Notes: generated by a model from the sequence alone, not told the origin. A DNA stretch of 38,670 bases from Gammaproteobacteria bacterium (GCA_002729315.1 PBTW01000072.1:1-38670); one strand, 5' to 3'; positions 17,191 to 24,907 are shown, numbered from the stretch's first letter. A program made the numbers and translations.

Positions 17191-18126
17191 TCAGAAGTAT
17201 CGGGCCAGTCGAAACAGCAAAATCTGCAGCAGCCCTGATCGAACATTGACACACCCCAGCAGCTGTAACCCGAGGCGGTGGCGAAGACTGAGTGCGCCAC
17301 CATGATGCCGCAGGACGGCTCTTGACTGCTCAGCCACTGCGAACAGATGGGAATTAGTCTGGTATGCCCGAAGTTTTCCCCGTAGAGATTTCGCTGAAGG
17401 GACCGCGGCAACAAAGGGCTTGGCGCCGATCGTATTGCGACCGTGTTGACGATACCGGACCAGACGCTGGTTAATGAAAAGTCTTCTCCCGTAAGCCTTG
17501 GCAGCGATTGCTATCCACCAGTCATGCATGATCGCCTGATCCGGAATTGGCAACACCTTGAGCGCAAGTTCTTCATTGATCACGGCTGTGCACCCGGTAA
17601 CCAGATTGCTCTGGACCTGGTTCACTAAACTGTCACGCTGGCTTTGCAACCCTTGATACGCAATGTAGGATGCCGCTATTCGTTTCCCCTCACGGTCGAC
17701 AACCTCAAGGTCACTGTGCACCAGTGCAGGCATGCGGTAACCGTCTCCCTGCTCGAGTTGTAACAGGGAATTAAATTCGATTTCTATCTTGTTTGCAGCC
17801 CAGATATCGTCCTGATCGGCAAACATCATGTAGGCGCGCGTCAGACCCAGTTCGCGTTTGTGCTCAAGAACATATTGCATGAGTGCTGCAAAACTGGCCT
17901 TGGCTCCCAGGTTGGCGCCCTCGTCACGCAGGATAAAGAGCCGGCCTGCATGCTCAGCTGCATAGCGAGTCAGTATGCCCGACGTGCGGTCTGCAGAGCC
18001 ATCGTCCCGGGCTACTATGATGAAGTCAGTGAAACTCTGCTGGAAGATTGAGTCCAGCTGCTCGCTGAGGAACGCCTCCCCGTTGAATGTTGACAGCAAG
18101 ATTGCCAGTCGTCCGTGCTCAGCCAT
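17191..18126 (-). CDS. GT2 family glycosyltransferase (rhamnosyltransferase-like)
   Basis: A 311-residue GT-A fold enzyme. The N-terminus LAILLSTFNGEAFLSEQLDSIFQQSF is the classic GT2 opening; the nucleotide-sugar contacts are RDDGSADRT (40-48) and the metal-binding ADQDDIW (103-109). MHDWWIAIAAKAYG and RLVRYRQHGRNTIGA match rhamnosyltransferases that act on O-antigen or capsule. It is the last gene of a minus-strand operon, 4 bases after the second GT2 gene. The C-terminus is not strongly hydrophobic enough to call a membrane anchor. Sugar and acceptor cannot be read from sequence. Confidence 0.92.
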   Translation of the reverse strand: MAEHGRLAILLSTFNGEAFLSEQLDSIFQQSFTDFIIVARDDGSADRTSGILTRYAAEHAGRLFILRDEGANLGAKASFAALMQYVLEHKRELGLTRAYMMFADQDDIWAANKIEIEFNSLLQLEQGDGYRMPALVHSDLEVVDREGKRIAASYIAYQGLQSQRDSLVNQVQSNLVTGCTAVINEELALKVLPIPDQAIMHDWWIAIAAKAYGRRLFINQRLVRYRQHGRNTIGAKPFVAAVPSAKSLRGKLRAYQTNSHLFAVAEQSRAVLRHHGGALSLRHRLGLQLLGCVNVRSGLLQILLFRLARYF

Positions 18127-18130
18127 GGGT

Positions 18131-19048
18131 TCAGTTCAGCGACTTCGCGTCGCTGATGCCGGCACGAATGCTCTGCCAGTAAAGCCTGCGATCCTGCGAA
18201 CAGAAGATAAGCCAACTCGCTTTGATAAGAAATCTAATGCGATCACGCAGCTTCCAACCCAGGGGCGAATAGCTTCGTCGATACAAATGCGTCCGATTGC
18301 GGCTGGAATAATAGGTGCGAGAGGGGTTGTGCTGCGCCATCAAACCAGCTCGCACCAGCGGATTTTCACTGCGCTCTCCGATCGCATGGTAGAGCACAGC
18401 GTCATCTGTCCCAACAATATCGAAGCCAAGCGATTTCGCCCGGAAACACCACTCGAGGTCGACATTGTCTATAAAATAGTCCTCCTTCATGTTGCCGATC
18501 TGCTGCAAATGTTGCATTACTAGTAACGTACCTGAGGTTATCAGGAAATCTGCCTGGAAATGGCTGTTTGATCCATTGAACAGCCTGTCTGTACGCAGAA
18601 TAAAGCGGTTAAACAGTTTAAAAGGTGTCTGACGATTGGTCTGTGGGTTGATGATTCTGGGACCCACCGCCGCGATGCAATAATCACTCAGGCGCAGAGC
18701 ATCACGGTAGGCAGAGATCATGCGGTTTACGAACATGTCGCACAGGCTGCTGTCCTGATCGAAAAGGAAGACATAATCGCATCCTAAGGAAAGGGCTTCC
18801 TCAATGCCAATGTTGAGCGCTCTGGCCAGACCCAGATTCTCTTTGAGCTGACGGAGCTCGATACATCTTTCATAAACCTGTATCGACTCGATTAATTCTT
18901 GAATGTTTGGCGTGCCATTATCAATGACGATGAAATCAGTTTCCTTGTTCAACTGGCCAAGCAGCTTGAGTAAGGCCGCCGTGTCGGGAAAGTAAGTCAC
19001 TACAATCGCCAGACTGTGCGTCCCCGAAGTGTCAGACATCTCAGTCAT
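18131..19048 (-). CDS. GT2 family glycosyltransferase (rhamnosyltransferase-like)
   Basis: A 305-residue GT2 enzyme of the RfbF/WbbL-like group: IVVTYFPDTAALLKLL at the N-terminus, VIDNGTPN (41-48), LKENLGLARALNIGI (68-82), the metal site FDQDSS (96-101) and the acceptor-side motif YFIDNVDLEWCFR (191-203). Its ATG overlaps the stop of the preceding membrane-protein gene by 4 bases (ATGA), and it lies 4 bases before the next GT2 gene, so the three genes are transcribed and probably translated together. A second ATG three codons in is an alternative start. Substrate is unknown; deoxyhexose transfer is a family-level guess. Confidence 0.92.
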   Translation of the reverse strand: MTEMSDTSGTHSLAIVVTYFPDTAALLKLLGQLNKETDFIVIDNGTPNIQELIESIQVYERCIELRQLKENLGLARALNIGIEEALSLGCDYVFLFDQDSSLCDMFVNRMISAYRDALRLSDYCIAAVGPRIINPQTNRQTPFKLFNRFILRTDRLFNGSNSHFQADFLITSGTLLVMQHLQQIGNMKEDYFIDNVDLEWCFRAKSLGFDIVGTDDAVLYHAIGERSENPLVRAGLMAQHNPSRTYYSSRNRTHLYRRSYSPLGWKLRDRIRFLIKASWLIFCSQDRRLYWQSIRAGISDAKSLN

Positions 19049-19593
19049 GATGCCCTTATTCCGTCTGCCCCATTATTCAAAGCGCTGGTGTTCTCCGGTA
19101 TTCCCGCTGGCATATCCAAAGCATCAGGATCGCGTTTCGCAAGAATCAAGAAATAGCCTATAGACATCATGCCCAGGCTCAGCCCAACCACGACACCAGC
19201 ATCAAGGATCCCCTTCCAGGGCTGTGACAGGGTTCGGGCAAGAAAGATGAAGCAAATAATTGCCAGGGTCACACCGATAGAGACTAGCTGTCGCCTACGT
19301 GTGGCATGTATGTAGCCCATGCAGAATAGCGGCGCAAAGATAACGTGCATTGGCTTAGGATGACTTTTGAGATAAAGAGCGCGAACCACAACCCTTGGGG
19401 CGAAGGCTTTGTGAAACCCCTTATACCCTTCAGCGTAGGCCATATAAATAATGCTGAAACCAAGCGCAAGCCATTGCCCTACTGTCAATTCGCGCTCTGT
19501 TAGCTCGAGCGCCATAGGCGCGAGCCGATACACTGCAAAAAGCAAGAGCAGAAGGACGCCCGCTATGCCCCAGAAAAATGCTATAGACTTCAA
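19045..19593 (-). CDS. Conserved hypothetical inner-membrane protein
   Basis: A 182-residue protein with about five hydrophobic segments (roughly residues 4-24, 39-56, 84-96, 103-121 and 128-150) and a hydrophilic tail. The central block MAYAEGYKGFHKAFAPRVVVRA followed by LAP- and CMGYIHATRRR-like segments looks like a widespread uncharacterised gammaproteobacterial membrane family, from memory; I know no function. It starts with TTG, 6 bases after a clear AGGAG, and a perfect -10 lies just upstream. It is the first gene of the operon with two glycosyltransferases. If the family recollection is right, the gene may be older at this site than the sugar genes. Confidence 0.8.
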   Translation of the reverse strand: MKSIAFFWGIAGVLLLLLFAVYRLAPMALELTERELTVGQWLALGFSIIYMAYAEGYKGFHKAFAPRVVVRALYLKSHPKPMHVIFAPLFCMGYIHATRRRQLVSIGVTLAIICFIFLARTLSQPWKGILDAGVVVGLSLGMMSIGYFLILAKRDPDALDMPAGIPENTSALNNGADGIRAS

Positions 19594-19619
19594 GGTCAGC
19601 TCCTAGTCAAAAAAGTTGC

Positions 19620-19625
19620 ATTATA
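19620..19625 (-). promoter_or_regulatory. -10 element for the membrane-protein/GT2 operon
   Basis: A perfect TATAAT on the minus strand 27 bases before the TTG start; no good -35 is visible 16-18 bases upstream. Confidence 0.4.
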
Positions 19626-19709
19626 GACTGTTTCAGTAAAATCTCGGAAAATAAGGGAAATGTCAGACGGTTTCGTTGAAAATAAGCCCTTTAAAACGGT
19701 AATCCTCTG

Positions 19710-19750
19710 TGCCGGCGGTTCCGAATAACCGAGCGAGGGACTCCCCGGCA
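19710..19750 (+). other. Structured leader upstream of gshB
   Basis: Bases 19710-19750 can fold into a closed branched element: TGCCGG (19710-19715) pairs with CCGGCA (19745-19750) and encloses a perfect hairpin CGGTT/AACCG (19716-19731) and a small GGG/CCC hairpin (19737-19745, sharing one C with the outer stem). It ends 35 bases before the gshB ATG. No T-run follows, so it is not a terminator. I match it to no known riboswitch. Confidence 0.35.
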
Positions 19751-19785
19751 GCGCACTCCCAGAAAAAGCCATCGCGAGATTTCTT

Positions 19786-20760
19786 ATGACCTTACAGATC
19801 GGCGTCGTTATGGATCCCATAGAGGCCATCAACGTAGAGAAGGATACCACTCTGGCTATGCTTCTGGCAGCTCAAGAAAAAGGATGGTCCGTGCAATATA
19901 TGACTCAGCCGGATCTCTACTCTCATGAGGGAGTCAGCCGCGCAAAAGTCATGGCCGTGGAAGTGGAAGACAATCCGAAAGACTGGTATCAGTTCGGAGC
20001 AGAGAGAGATATCGAATTGGGCGAACTTGACGTCATTCTCATGCGTAAAGACCCGCCGTTTGACCTGGACTATATCTACACCACTTATTTATTGGAACAA
20101 GCCCACCTCAGTGGCACCTTAGTTGTGAACAATCCCGGCAGCCTGAGAGATTGTAATGAAAAAATTTTTGCAACACACTTTCCCCAATGCTGCCCCGCTC
20201 TGCTGGTGTCAGCGGACCTGGGAAGGCTCAAGGCATTTCATGCAGAGCATCAGGACGTAATCTATAAGCCGCTTGACGGCATGGGCGGATCGTCGATATT
20301 CAGGGCCAAGCCGGAGGAAGCTAATCTCAACGTCATTATCGAGACCTTAACTCAAAATGGAAAACGCCAAATCATGGCGCAGCGATTCCTTCCAGATATC
20401 ATCAACGGCGACAAACGCATTCTGATGATTGATGGTGCCCCTGTGCCATATGCCCTCGCCAGGATTCCAGCAATTGGTGAAAGCAGGGGTAACCTTGCGG
20501 CCGGTGGCAATGGCGTAGCTCAACCCTTATCCGATCGGGATCTTTGGATTTGCCAGCAAGTCTCAAGCGCACTGAAAGAGAAAGGGCTGTTGTTCGTCGG
20601 TCTGGACGTGATTGGCGACTACCTAACCGAAATCAACGTGACCAGCCCGACCTGCGTACGAGAGATTGATTCGGCCTTCAATCTAAATATCGCCGGCGAT
20701 CTGATGGATACCATTGAGCAAAAATTGCAGTCGAGGCAGGATAGTGGTTCCCGGAGCTGA
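19786..20760 (+). CDS. gshB: Glutathione synthetase
   Basis: An ATP-grasp enzyme joining gamma-glutamylcysteine and glycine to make glutathione in the cytoplasm. It has 324 residues, normal for the proteobacterial family. The N-terminus MTLQIGVVMDPIEAINVEKDTT, MRKDPPFDLDYIYTTYLLE, VNNPGSLRDCNEKIF, YKPLDGMGGSSIF (ATP-binding loop), NGDKRILMIDGAPVPYALAR and GLDVIGDYLTEINVTSPT (metal and ATP sites) are all intact. The 3' end overlaps the likely GTG start of the TonB-like gene by 17 bases. gshB-tonB-algH-ruvX is a conserved order in Pseudomonas relatives. A possible structured leader lies upstream. Confidence 0.98.
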   Translation: MTLQIGVVMDPIEAINVEKDTTLAMLLAAQEKGWSVQYMTQPDLYSHEGVSRAKVMAVEVEDNPKDWYQFGAERDIELGELDVILMRKDPPFDLDYIYTTYLLEQAHLSGTLVVNNPGSLRDCNEKIFATHFPQCCPALLVSADLGRLKAFHAEHQDVIYKPLDGMGGSSIFRAKPEEANLNVIIETLTQNGKRQIMAQRFLPDIINGDKRILMIDGAPVPYALARIPAIGESRGNLAAGGNGVAQPLSDRDLWICQQVSSALKEKGLLFVGLDVIGDYLTEINVTSPTCVREIDSAFNLNIAGDLMDTIEQKLQSRQDSGSRS

Positions 20761-21622
20761 CGGAGAGCTTTCCAGAGAACGATTCAGGTTCATGGTTTTT
20801 TTATCAGCCTGTGCTCATGCCCTGATCGTCCTCGGCGTGGGTTTCACCTATCTCGGAGATTCCATCGATAAGTCAAGCATCGAGGTCACGCTAGCTCAGT
20901 ACCGTAGCCAGGTGCAGCCAGATGATGCTGACTTTATTGCACAGGAGAATCAAACAGGGAGTGGCTCTCAGGTTGACGCTATCGTCCCGAGCAGTCCATT
21001 TATTTCGGATTTTAATGACGCCGCTATTAACGAAGTGCTCCCTGCTCCTGAAGCGCAGGTAGTGGACGAGACGCTCGAGCAACCCTACATGACTGCACTG
21101 TCTTCGGTGAACGGAGAGCAGGTCGTCGCTCAACAACGCCACACCACTGAACAAGACGAGAAACGAGCGCTGTCTGAACAGTCCAGCTCTGATGAGATCA
21201 GCCTTGCGATCGCCAGTCTGCAGGCACAACTAGATTTGCAGCGGCAAGCGTTCGCCCGGCAGCCCCGGAAACACACCATCACTTCTGCTTCAGCCAAAAA
21301 GAGTCATGAAGCCAGCTACCTCGATTCATGGCGGCGGCGCGTCGAGGCTGTGGGAAACATTAACTACCCCAAGCAGGCGCGCCAACAGCAGGTCTATGGC
21401 AACGTCAGGATGCTGATTTCGCTCAACGCTTCGGGTCAGGTCAGCGAAACACGGATTATACAGTCGTCCGGTAAAACGCTACTTGACCAGGCCGCCGTCG
21501 ACATTGTCAACCTGGCTGCACCCTTCGAGCCCTTCCCCGAGGAATTGAAGGCCGAAGCTGATATAATTGAGCTTATAAGAACCTTCCGATTCCACGAAGG
21601 CAACACACTGAGCAGCTATTAG
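20744..21622 (+). CDS. TonB-family protein
   Basis: A 292-residue TonB-like protein from a GTG at 20744, 7 bases after GAGG; a TTG at 20714 in the same frame would add ten residues inside gshB. It has a short cytoplasmic N-terminus, a TM helix (about residues 15-37, FMVFLSACAHALIVLGVGF), a long periplasmic linker rich in Gln, Ser and Glu rather than the Pro-Lys repeats of classical TonB, and a C-terminal TonB domain (last 90 or so residues: YPKQARQQQVYGNVRMLISLNASGQV, SSGKTLLDQAAVDIV). No exbB/exbD genes are nearby. Members of this group next to gshB and algH are conserved, but their receptor partners are not established to my knowledge, so a role in iron uptake should not be assumed. Confidence 0.88.
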   Translation: MVPGADGELSRERFRFMVFLSACAHALIVLGVGFTYLGDSIDKSSIEVTLAQYRSQVQPDDADFIAQENQTGSGSQVDAIVPSSPFISDFNDAAINEVLPAPEAQVVDETLEQPYMTALSSVNGEQVVAQQRHTTEQDEKRALSEQSSSDEISLAIASLQAQLDLQRQAFARQPRKHTITSASAKKSHEASYLDSWRRRVEAVGNINYPKQARQQQVYGNVRMLISLNASGQVSETRIIQSSGKTLLDQAAVDIVNLAAPFEPFPEELKAEADIIELIRTFRFHEGNTLSSY

Positions 21623-21647
21623 TTAACATCTATCGAGTTTCGGTTTT

Positions 21648-22226
21648 ATGGGAGACCCTGTTCAAAGTCATTTTCTGGGGAATCAATTTTTAATTGCCAT
21701 GCCACGGTTGGCCGGTTCTTATTTTGCCAACACGGTGACCTATCTTTGCAGGCATGATGAGCAAGGGGCTCTGGGTATCGTCATCAATAAACCGCTCGGC
21801 GCCCGGGTTATAGATATCTTCGACGAACTGGATATAAGCTGTGATTTGCAGGACAGGCGCTTCACGACTCAGCGTATCCTGTCCGGAGGGCCCGTAGAAA
21901 AAGACAAGGGGTTTATCGTACATGACGCTACGGCGCACTGGGAGTCCTCAATTTCCGTTACGCCGGATATTTCAGTCTGCACGTCCAGAAAAATCCTTAA
22001 AGATATTGCTGGCGGTCGGGGGCCAAAAAACTATCTCATTGCTCTTGGCTGTGCGGGTTGGGAACCCGGTCAGCTTGAAGAGGAAATCAGCGAAAATGCC
22101 TGGCTCACAGCACCGGCACGACGTGATCTGATTTTTTCAGACAATTACGAAAGCAAATCTAAGGACGCAGCAGCGCTCCTTGGCGTGGACCTACAGTGTC
22201 TGTCACCAGCTGCAGGACATTCCTGA
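21648..22226 (+). CDS. algH: AlgH/YqgE family protein
   Basis: A 192-residue protein of the UPF0301/DUF179 family. Signatures are HFLGNQFLIAMPRLAGSYFANTVTYLCRHDEQGALGIVINKPL at the N-terminus (residues about 6-48), SGGPVEKDKGFIVH, and the C-terminal GCAGWEPGQLEEEISENAWL. In Pseudomonas the homologue was named AlgH for a reported effect on alginate regulation, but the biochemical function is unknown. It sits 25 bases after the TonB-like gene and 8 bases before ruvX; algH/yqgE next to ruvX/yqgF is one of the more widely conserved gene pairs in proteobacteria. Confidence 0.95.
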   Translation: MGDPVQSHFLGNQFLIAMPRLAGSYFANTVTYLCRHDEQGALGIVINKPLGARVIDIFDELDISCDLQDRRFTTQRILSGGPVEKDKGFIVHDATAHWESSISVTPDISVCTSRKILKDIAGGRGPKNYLIALGCAGWEPGQLEEEISENAWLTAPARRDLIFSDNYESKSKDAAALLGVDLQCLSPAAGHS

Positions 22227-22234
22227 AAACACCG

Positions 22235-22702
22235 ATGTCACTCAAGGCTTACCCTGATTCTTCTAGCGGCCTCTTCGCCGCGCTTTCATTCGACTTCGGA
22301 ACCCAACGTATTGGCGTAGCATCCGGACAGAGCCTGACCGGCACTGCACGACCTGTCTGCATACTCAAGGCAAAAGATGGGATACCTGACTGGGATCAAA
22401 TTGCTCAGTTAATAAAGGACTGGAAACCTGACGCTCTAGTCATCGGACTGCCCTACAATCTAGACGGCACTGAAAGCGAGCTGCTCAAACGAGCAGTAAA
22501 ATTTGCCAACCGGCTACACGGGAAATTTCATCTTCCCTGCTATGGTATGGATGAAAGGCTGTCCTCAAAAGCTGCTATCGAACAGGTCTTCGAAGAGACC
22601 GGAAGCATGACTAAACAGGCAAGGATCGATGATGTAGCAGCGCAGATCATTCTTGAGAGTTGGTTTTCTACGATCTCCCAGTTACAGCGAGAAGCTGAAT
22701 AA
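22235..22702 (+). CDS. ruvX: Putative Holliday-junction resolvase / pre-16S rRNA nuclease YqgF
   Basis: A 155-residue RNase H-fold nuclease of the YqgF/RuvX family. The first catalytic aspartate is Asp20 in LSFDFGTQRIGVA; the later ones lie in YGMDERLSS and RIDDVAAQIIL. In E. coli the protein processes the 5' end of 16S rRNA; a Holliday-junction role has been reported in other bacteria. I chose the ATG at 22235, just after the algH stop; an upstream GTG (22196) in the same frame overlaps algH and gives 13 unfamily-like residues. Neither start has a strong ribosome binding site, so coupling to algH is likely. A GC-rich hairpin without a T-tract follows (22715-22731). Confidence 0.95.
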   Translation: MSLKAYPDSSSGLFAALSFDFGTQRIGVASGQSLTGTARPVCILKAKDGIPDWDQIAQLIKDWKPDALVIGLPYNLDGTESELLKRAVKFANRLHGKFHLPCYGMDERLSSKAAIEQVFEETGSMTKQARIDDVAAQIILESWFSTISQLQREAE

Positions 22703-22714
22703 GCCCGGTTGAAT

Positions 22715-22731
22715 GCGGCAGCTGATGCCGC
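22715..22731. other. Inverted repeat after ruvX
   Basis: GCGGCA, loop GCTGA, TGCCGC: a perfect 6-bp stem between the convergent ends of ruvX and the small gene at 22825. It lacks a T-tract on either strand, so at best it is a pause site or an mRNA-end stabiliser. Confidence 0.3.
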
Positions 22732-22824
22732 CGCGACACCATTAAGACCTTGAGCCGGCCCTAACATCCTCTTTCGACTGTCCGGACAGGCCGGGTCAGT
22801 TGAAAAGGCAGGCCGGCACTCAAG

Positions 22825-23064
22825 TTAGAAGCTTTCCGGCATTTTCGCATTCGAGCAGGAATCTTCTCTGGTGAATGAACCTTTCGCCAGCAGATCCTTC
22901 ATGATTTCAGAAATGAGAGAATGGACCTGCTCGTGGTCTATCTCAGAAACATCGGTTTTAAGAATGGCTATATCCACTCGATTGAGTGACGGCATGCCCG
23001 CCGTAATTTGCAAGCCAGAAGCACCTACTCCAAATTGCAAACTAAGCAGTTCTGTTTTATCCAT
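22825..23064 (-). CDS. Small hypothetical protein
   Basis: A 79-residue soluble protein that I do not recognise. The N-terminal half is weakly hydrophobic and glycine-containing (LLSLQFGVGASGLQITAGMP), followed by an amphipathic helical region (EIDHEQVHSLISEIMKDLLAKG) and a polar tail with one cysteine. An AGAGAAGG ribosome binding site lies directly before the ATG, and the composition looks protein-like; these are the reasons for calling it. It is the only minus-strand gene between ruvX and yggS. In P. aeruginosa this interval holds pyrimidine and pilus genes. No signal peptide or known motif is visible. Confidence 0.6.
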   Translation of the reverse strand: MDKTELLSLQFGVGASGLQITAGMPSLNRVDIAILKTDVSEIDHEQVHSLISEIMKDLLAKGSFTREDSCSNAKMPESF

Positions 23065-23313
23065 GAGCCTTCTCTGTTTCGCAACTTTTATCGATGAATT
23101 AAACCTAATGAAACAGCTTGCGACTCAATACTAGCCAAGCCCAAACAGCAGCATTCATAATAATCGCAACGGGTGCGGCGCCGCTCAGTGAATTGAAGTG
23201 CTGAGTGACCGCTTATTTCTTAAGTCTCTGGCCAAAGCGTAGCCCTTGACCTATAGTACCGTCCCCTTTAGCGGGCATCCTATAGCCTGTGATTCGGAGT
23301 ACCGGTGGAACCA

Positions 23314-24003
23314 ATGACCGAGGTTACAGACAATATCCACACCACCCAAGAACAAATTGCGGAGCTTGAGCAGCAAAGCGGCCGACCGCGGGGCAGCGTT
23401 ACCTTGATTGCAGTGAGCAAGCGCCAACCTGTTTCTAAAATTCGTGAAGCGGCATCGGCAGGCATGCGGGATTTCGGCGAGAACTACCTTCAAGAGGCCG
23501 TCGAGAAACAGCAACAGCTCGAAGGCCTGTACGACCTTATCTGGCACTTTATCGGGCCCATCCAGTCCAATAAAACTCGGGGAATTTCTGAAAATTTCGA
23601 CTGGGTGCACAGTGTGGATCGCAGCAAAATAGTCAGACGACTGAGCGAACAGCGGCCCCTGCATCTCAAGCCACTCAACGTCTGTATCCAGATCAATTTA
23701 TCCGAAGAAGAAACGAAATCTGGCGCCACTAGCACACAAGCAGCGGAACTCTGTGCGCTGACTGACAGTCTTGAAAACATTCGCTTGCGGGGACTCATGG
23801 CGATACCTGCGCCGACAGATAACAGGGAAGCGCAGAGGGATAACTTCATAGCTTTGTCGCGCCTCTTTGACACACTGAAGTCCAAACATCCCAGCATGGA
23901 CACCCTCTCAATGGGCATGTCGAATGACTATGGTCCGGCAATCTTACAGGGTTCTACCATGATACGGCTTGGCACCGCTCTTTTCGGTCCGAGGCCCTCA
24001 TAG
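23314..24003 (+). CDS. yggS: YggS/PLPHP family PLP-binding protein
   Basis: A 229-residue single-domain fold-III protein that binds pyridoxal phosphate and contributes to PLP homeostasis; no enzymatic activity is established. The PLP lysine is Lys36 (LIAVSKRQP). Other signatures are GMRDFGENYLQEAVEK, WHFIGPIQSNKTR, LRGLMAIPAP, LSMGMSNDYGPAI and STMIRLGTALFG. I chose the ATG at 23314, giving the usual length before the lysine; an in-frame GTG at 23305 is an alternative with a GGAG 5 bases upstream. It precedes proC and yggT, the conserved order in most proteobacteria. In Pseudomonas the divergent neighbours are pilT and pilU, which are absent here. Confidence 0.96.
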   Translation: MTEVTDNIHTTQEQIAELEQQSGRPRGSVTLIAVSKRQPVSKIREAASAGMRDFGENYLQEAVEKQQQLEGLYDLIWHFIGPIQSNKTRGISENFDWVHSVDRSKIVRRLSEQRPLHLKPLNVCIQINLSEEETKSGATSTQAAELCALTDSLENIRLRGLMAIPAPTDNREAQRDNFIALSRLFDTLKSKHPSMDTLSMGMSNDYGPAILQGSTMIRLGTALFGPRPS

Positions 24004-24100
24004 GATACCGTTGCTTTTACCTGCTCAGGATTATCCTTGCTAGGCCGAATACGCTAGAATTTGAGCTCTTACGCAGCAGTTAACTCAATTGAGATCGACA

Positions 24101-24907
24101 GTGAAAAACCTTTGCATCGGATTTATCGGCGGAGGCAACATGGCCAGCAGCCTAATCAACGGCTTGCTCGCTCAGGGAATGGAGCCAAGCTCAATAGTTG
24201 CCTCGGACATTGACAGTTCAAAGACCGAACATTTGAGGCGAGAAAACGGCATTCGGATTGCTTCAAATCAAGAACTGGTAAACGCAGCGGACATCATCGT
24301 GCTGGCGGTCAAACCCCAGGTTTTGGGTGAACTGTGTCAGGAAATCGTTATTCGTTCCCGAAGTCAGCTCGTTGTTTCTGTGGCTGCCGGCATCCCTATG
24401 GCTAGAATAGAGTCCTGGTTAGGCAGCGACACAGCGATTGTGCGATGCATGCCAAACACTCCCGCGCTGGTCGGCAAGGGTGTATCAGGAATGATCGCCA
24501 ATGCAAACACCAGCGAAAGCCAAAAAGCTTTGGCCAGTGGTTTAATGGCGGCTGTCGGAATTACCGTCTGGGTAGAGACCGAACAGGCCATTGATGCAGT
24601 GACCGCAGTCTCGGGCAGCGGCCCTGCCTACTACTTTTTGTTTCTGGAAGCGATGCAGGAAGCAGCGGAAGCAATGGGCCTGTCGCCAAACACCGCCAAA
24701 ATATTATGCCTGCAAACTGCGATTGGCGCATGTGAACTTGCCAACAGCAGCGGTGACTCCGTCAGGGAACTCCGTCGGAAAGTGACTTCACCGGGCGGCA
24801 CAACAGAGCAGGCGATTCTACAGTTCGAGTCTGGCGGCTTGCGCGAATTGGTGCGAACAGCCTTAAGCGCTGCATGCGATCGCTCTAAACAACTTGCAAA
24901 AAGCTGA
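24101..24907 (+). CDS. proC: Pyrroline-5-carboxylate reductase
   Basis: The final step of proline synthesis: NAD(P)H-dependent reduction of pyrroline-5-carboxylate. From the GTG at 24101 the protein has 268 residues and begins with a short lead into the Rossmann dinucleotide motif IGFIGGGNMASSLINGLL. VRCMPNTPALVGKGV and the family signature ELRRKVTSPGGTTEQAI, near the C-terminus, are intact, as is AVSGSGPAYYFLFLEAM. A TTG at 24089 in frame is an alternative; GAGA about 6 bases before the GTG favours the latter. It lies 97 bases after yggS and 36 bases before yggT, a common arrangement. Confidence 0.97.
   Translation: MKNLCIGFIGGGNMASSLINGLLAQGMEPSSIVASDIDSSKTEHLRRENGIRIASNQELVNAADIIVLAVKPQVLGELCQEIVIRSRSQLVVSVAAGIPMARIESWLGSDTAIVRCMPNTPALVGKGVSGMIANANTSESQKALASGLMAAVGITVWVETEQAIDAVTAVSGSGPAYYFLFLEAMQEAAEAMGLSPNTAKILCLQTAIGACELANSSGDSVRELRRKVTSPGGTTEQAILQFESGGLRELVRTALSAACDRSKQLAKS

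Noticed and set aside
19786-22702. gshB-tonB-algH-ruvX as a novel operon
   Set aside because: The order is unusual in function but is the known conserved arrangement in Pseudomonas relatives.
22871-23134. 87-codon plus-strand frame opposite the 79-residue gene
   Set aside because: Its serine- and cysteine-rich translation is typical of a complement-strand shadow, and the minus-strand frame has the better ribosome binding site.
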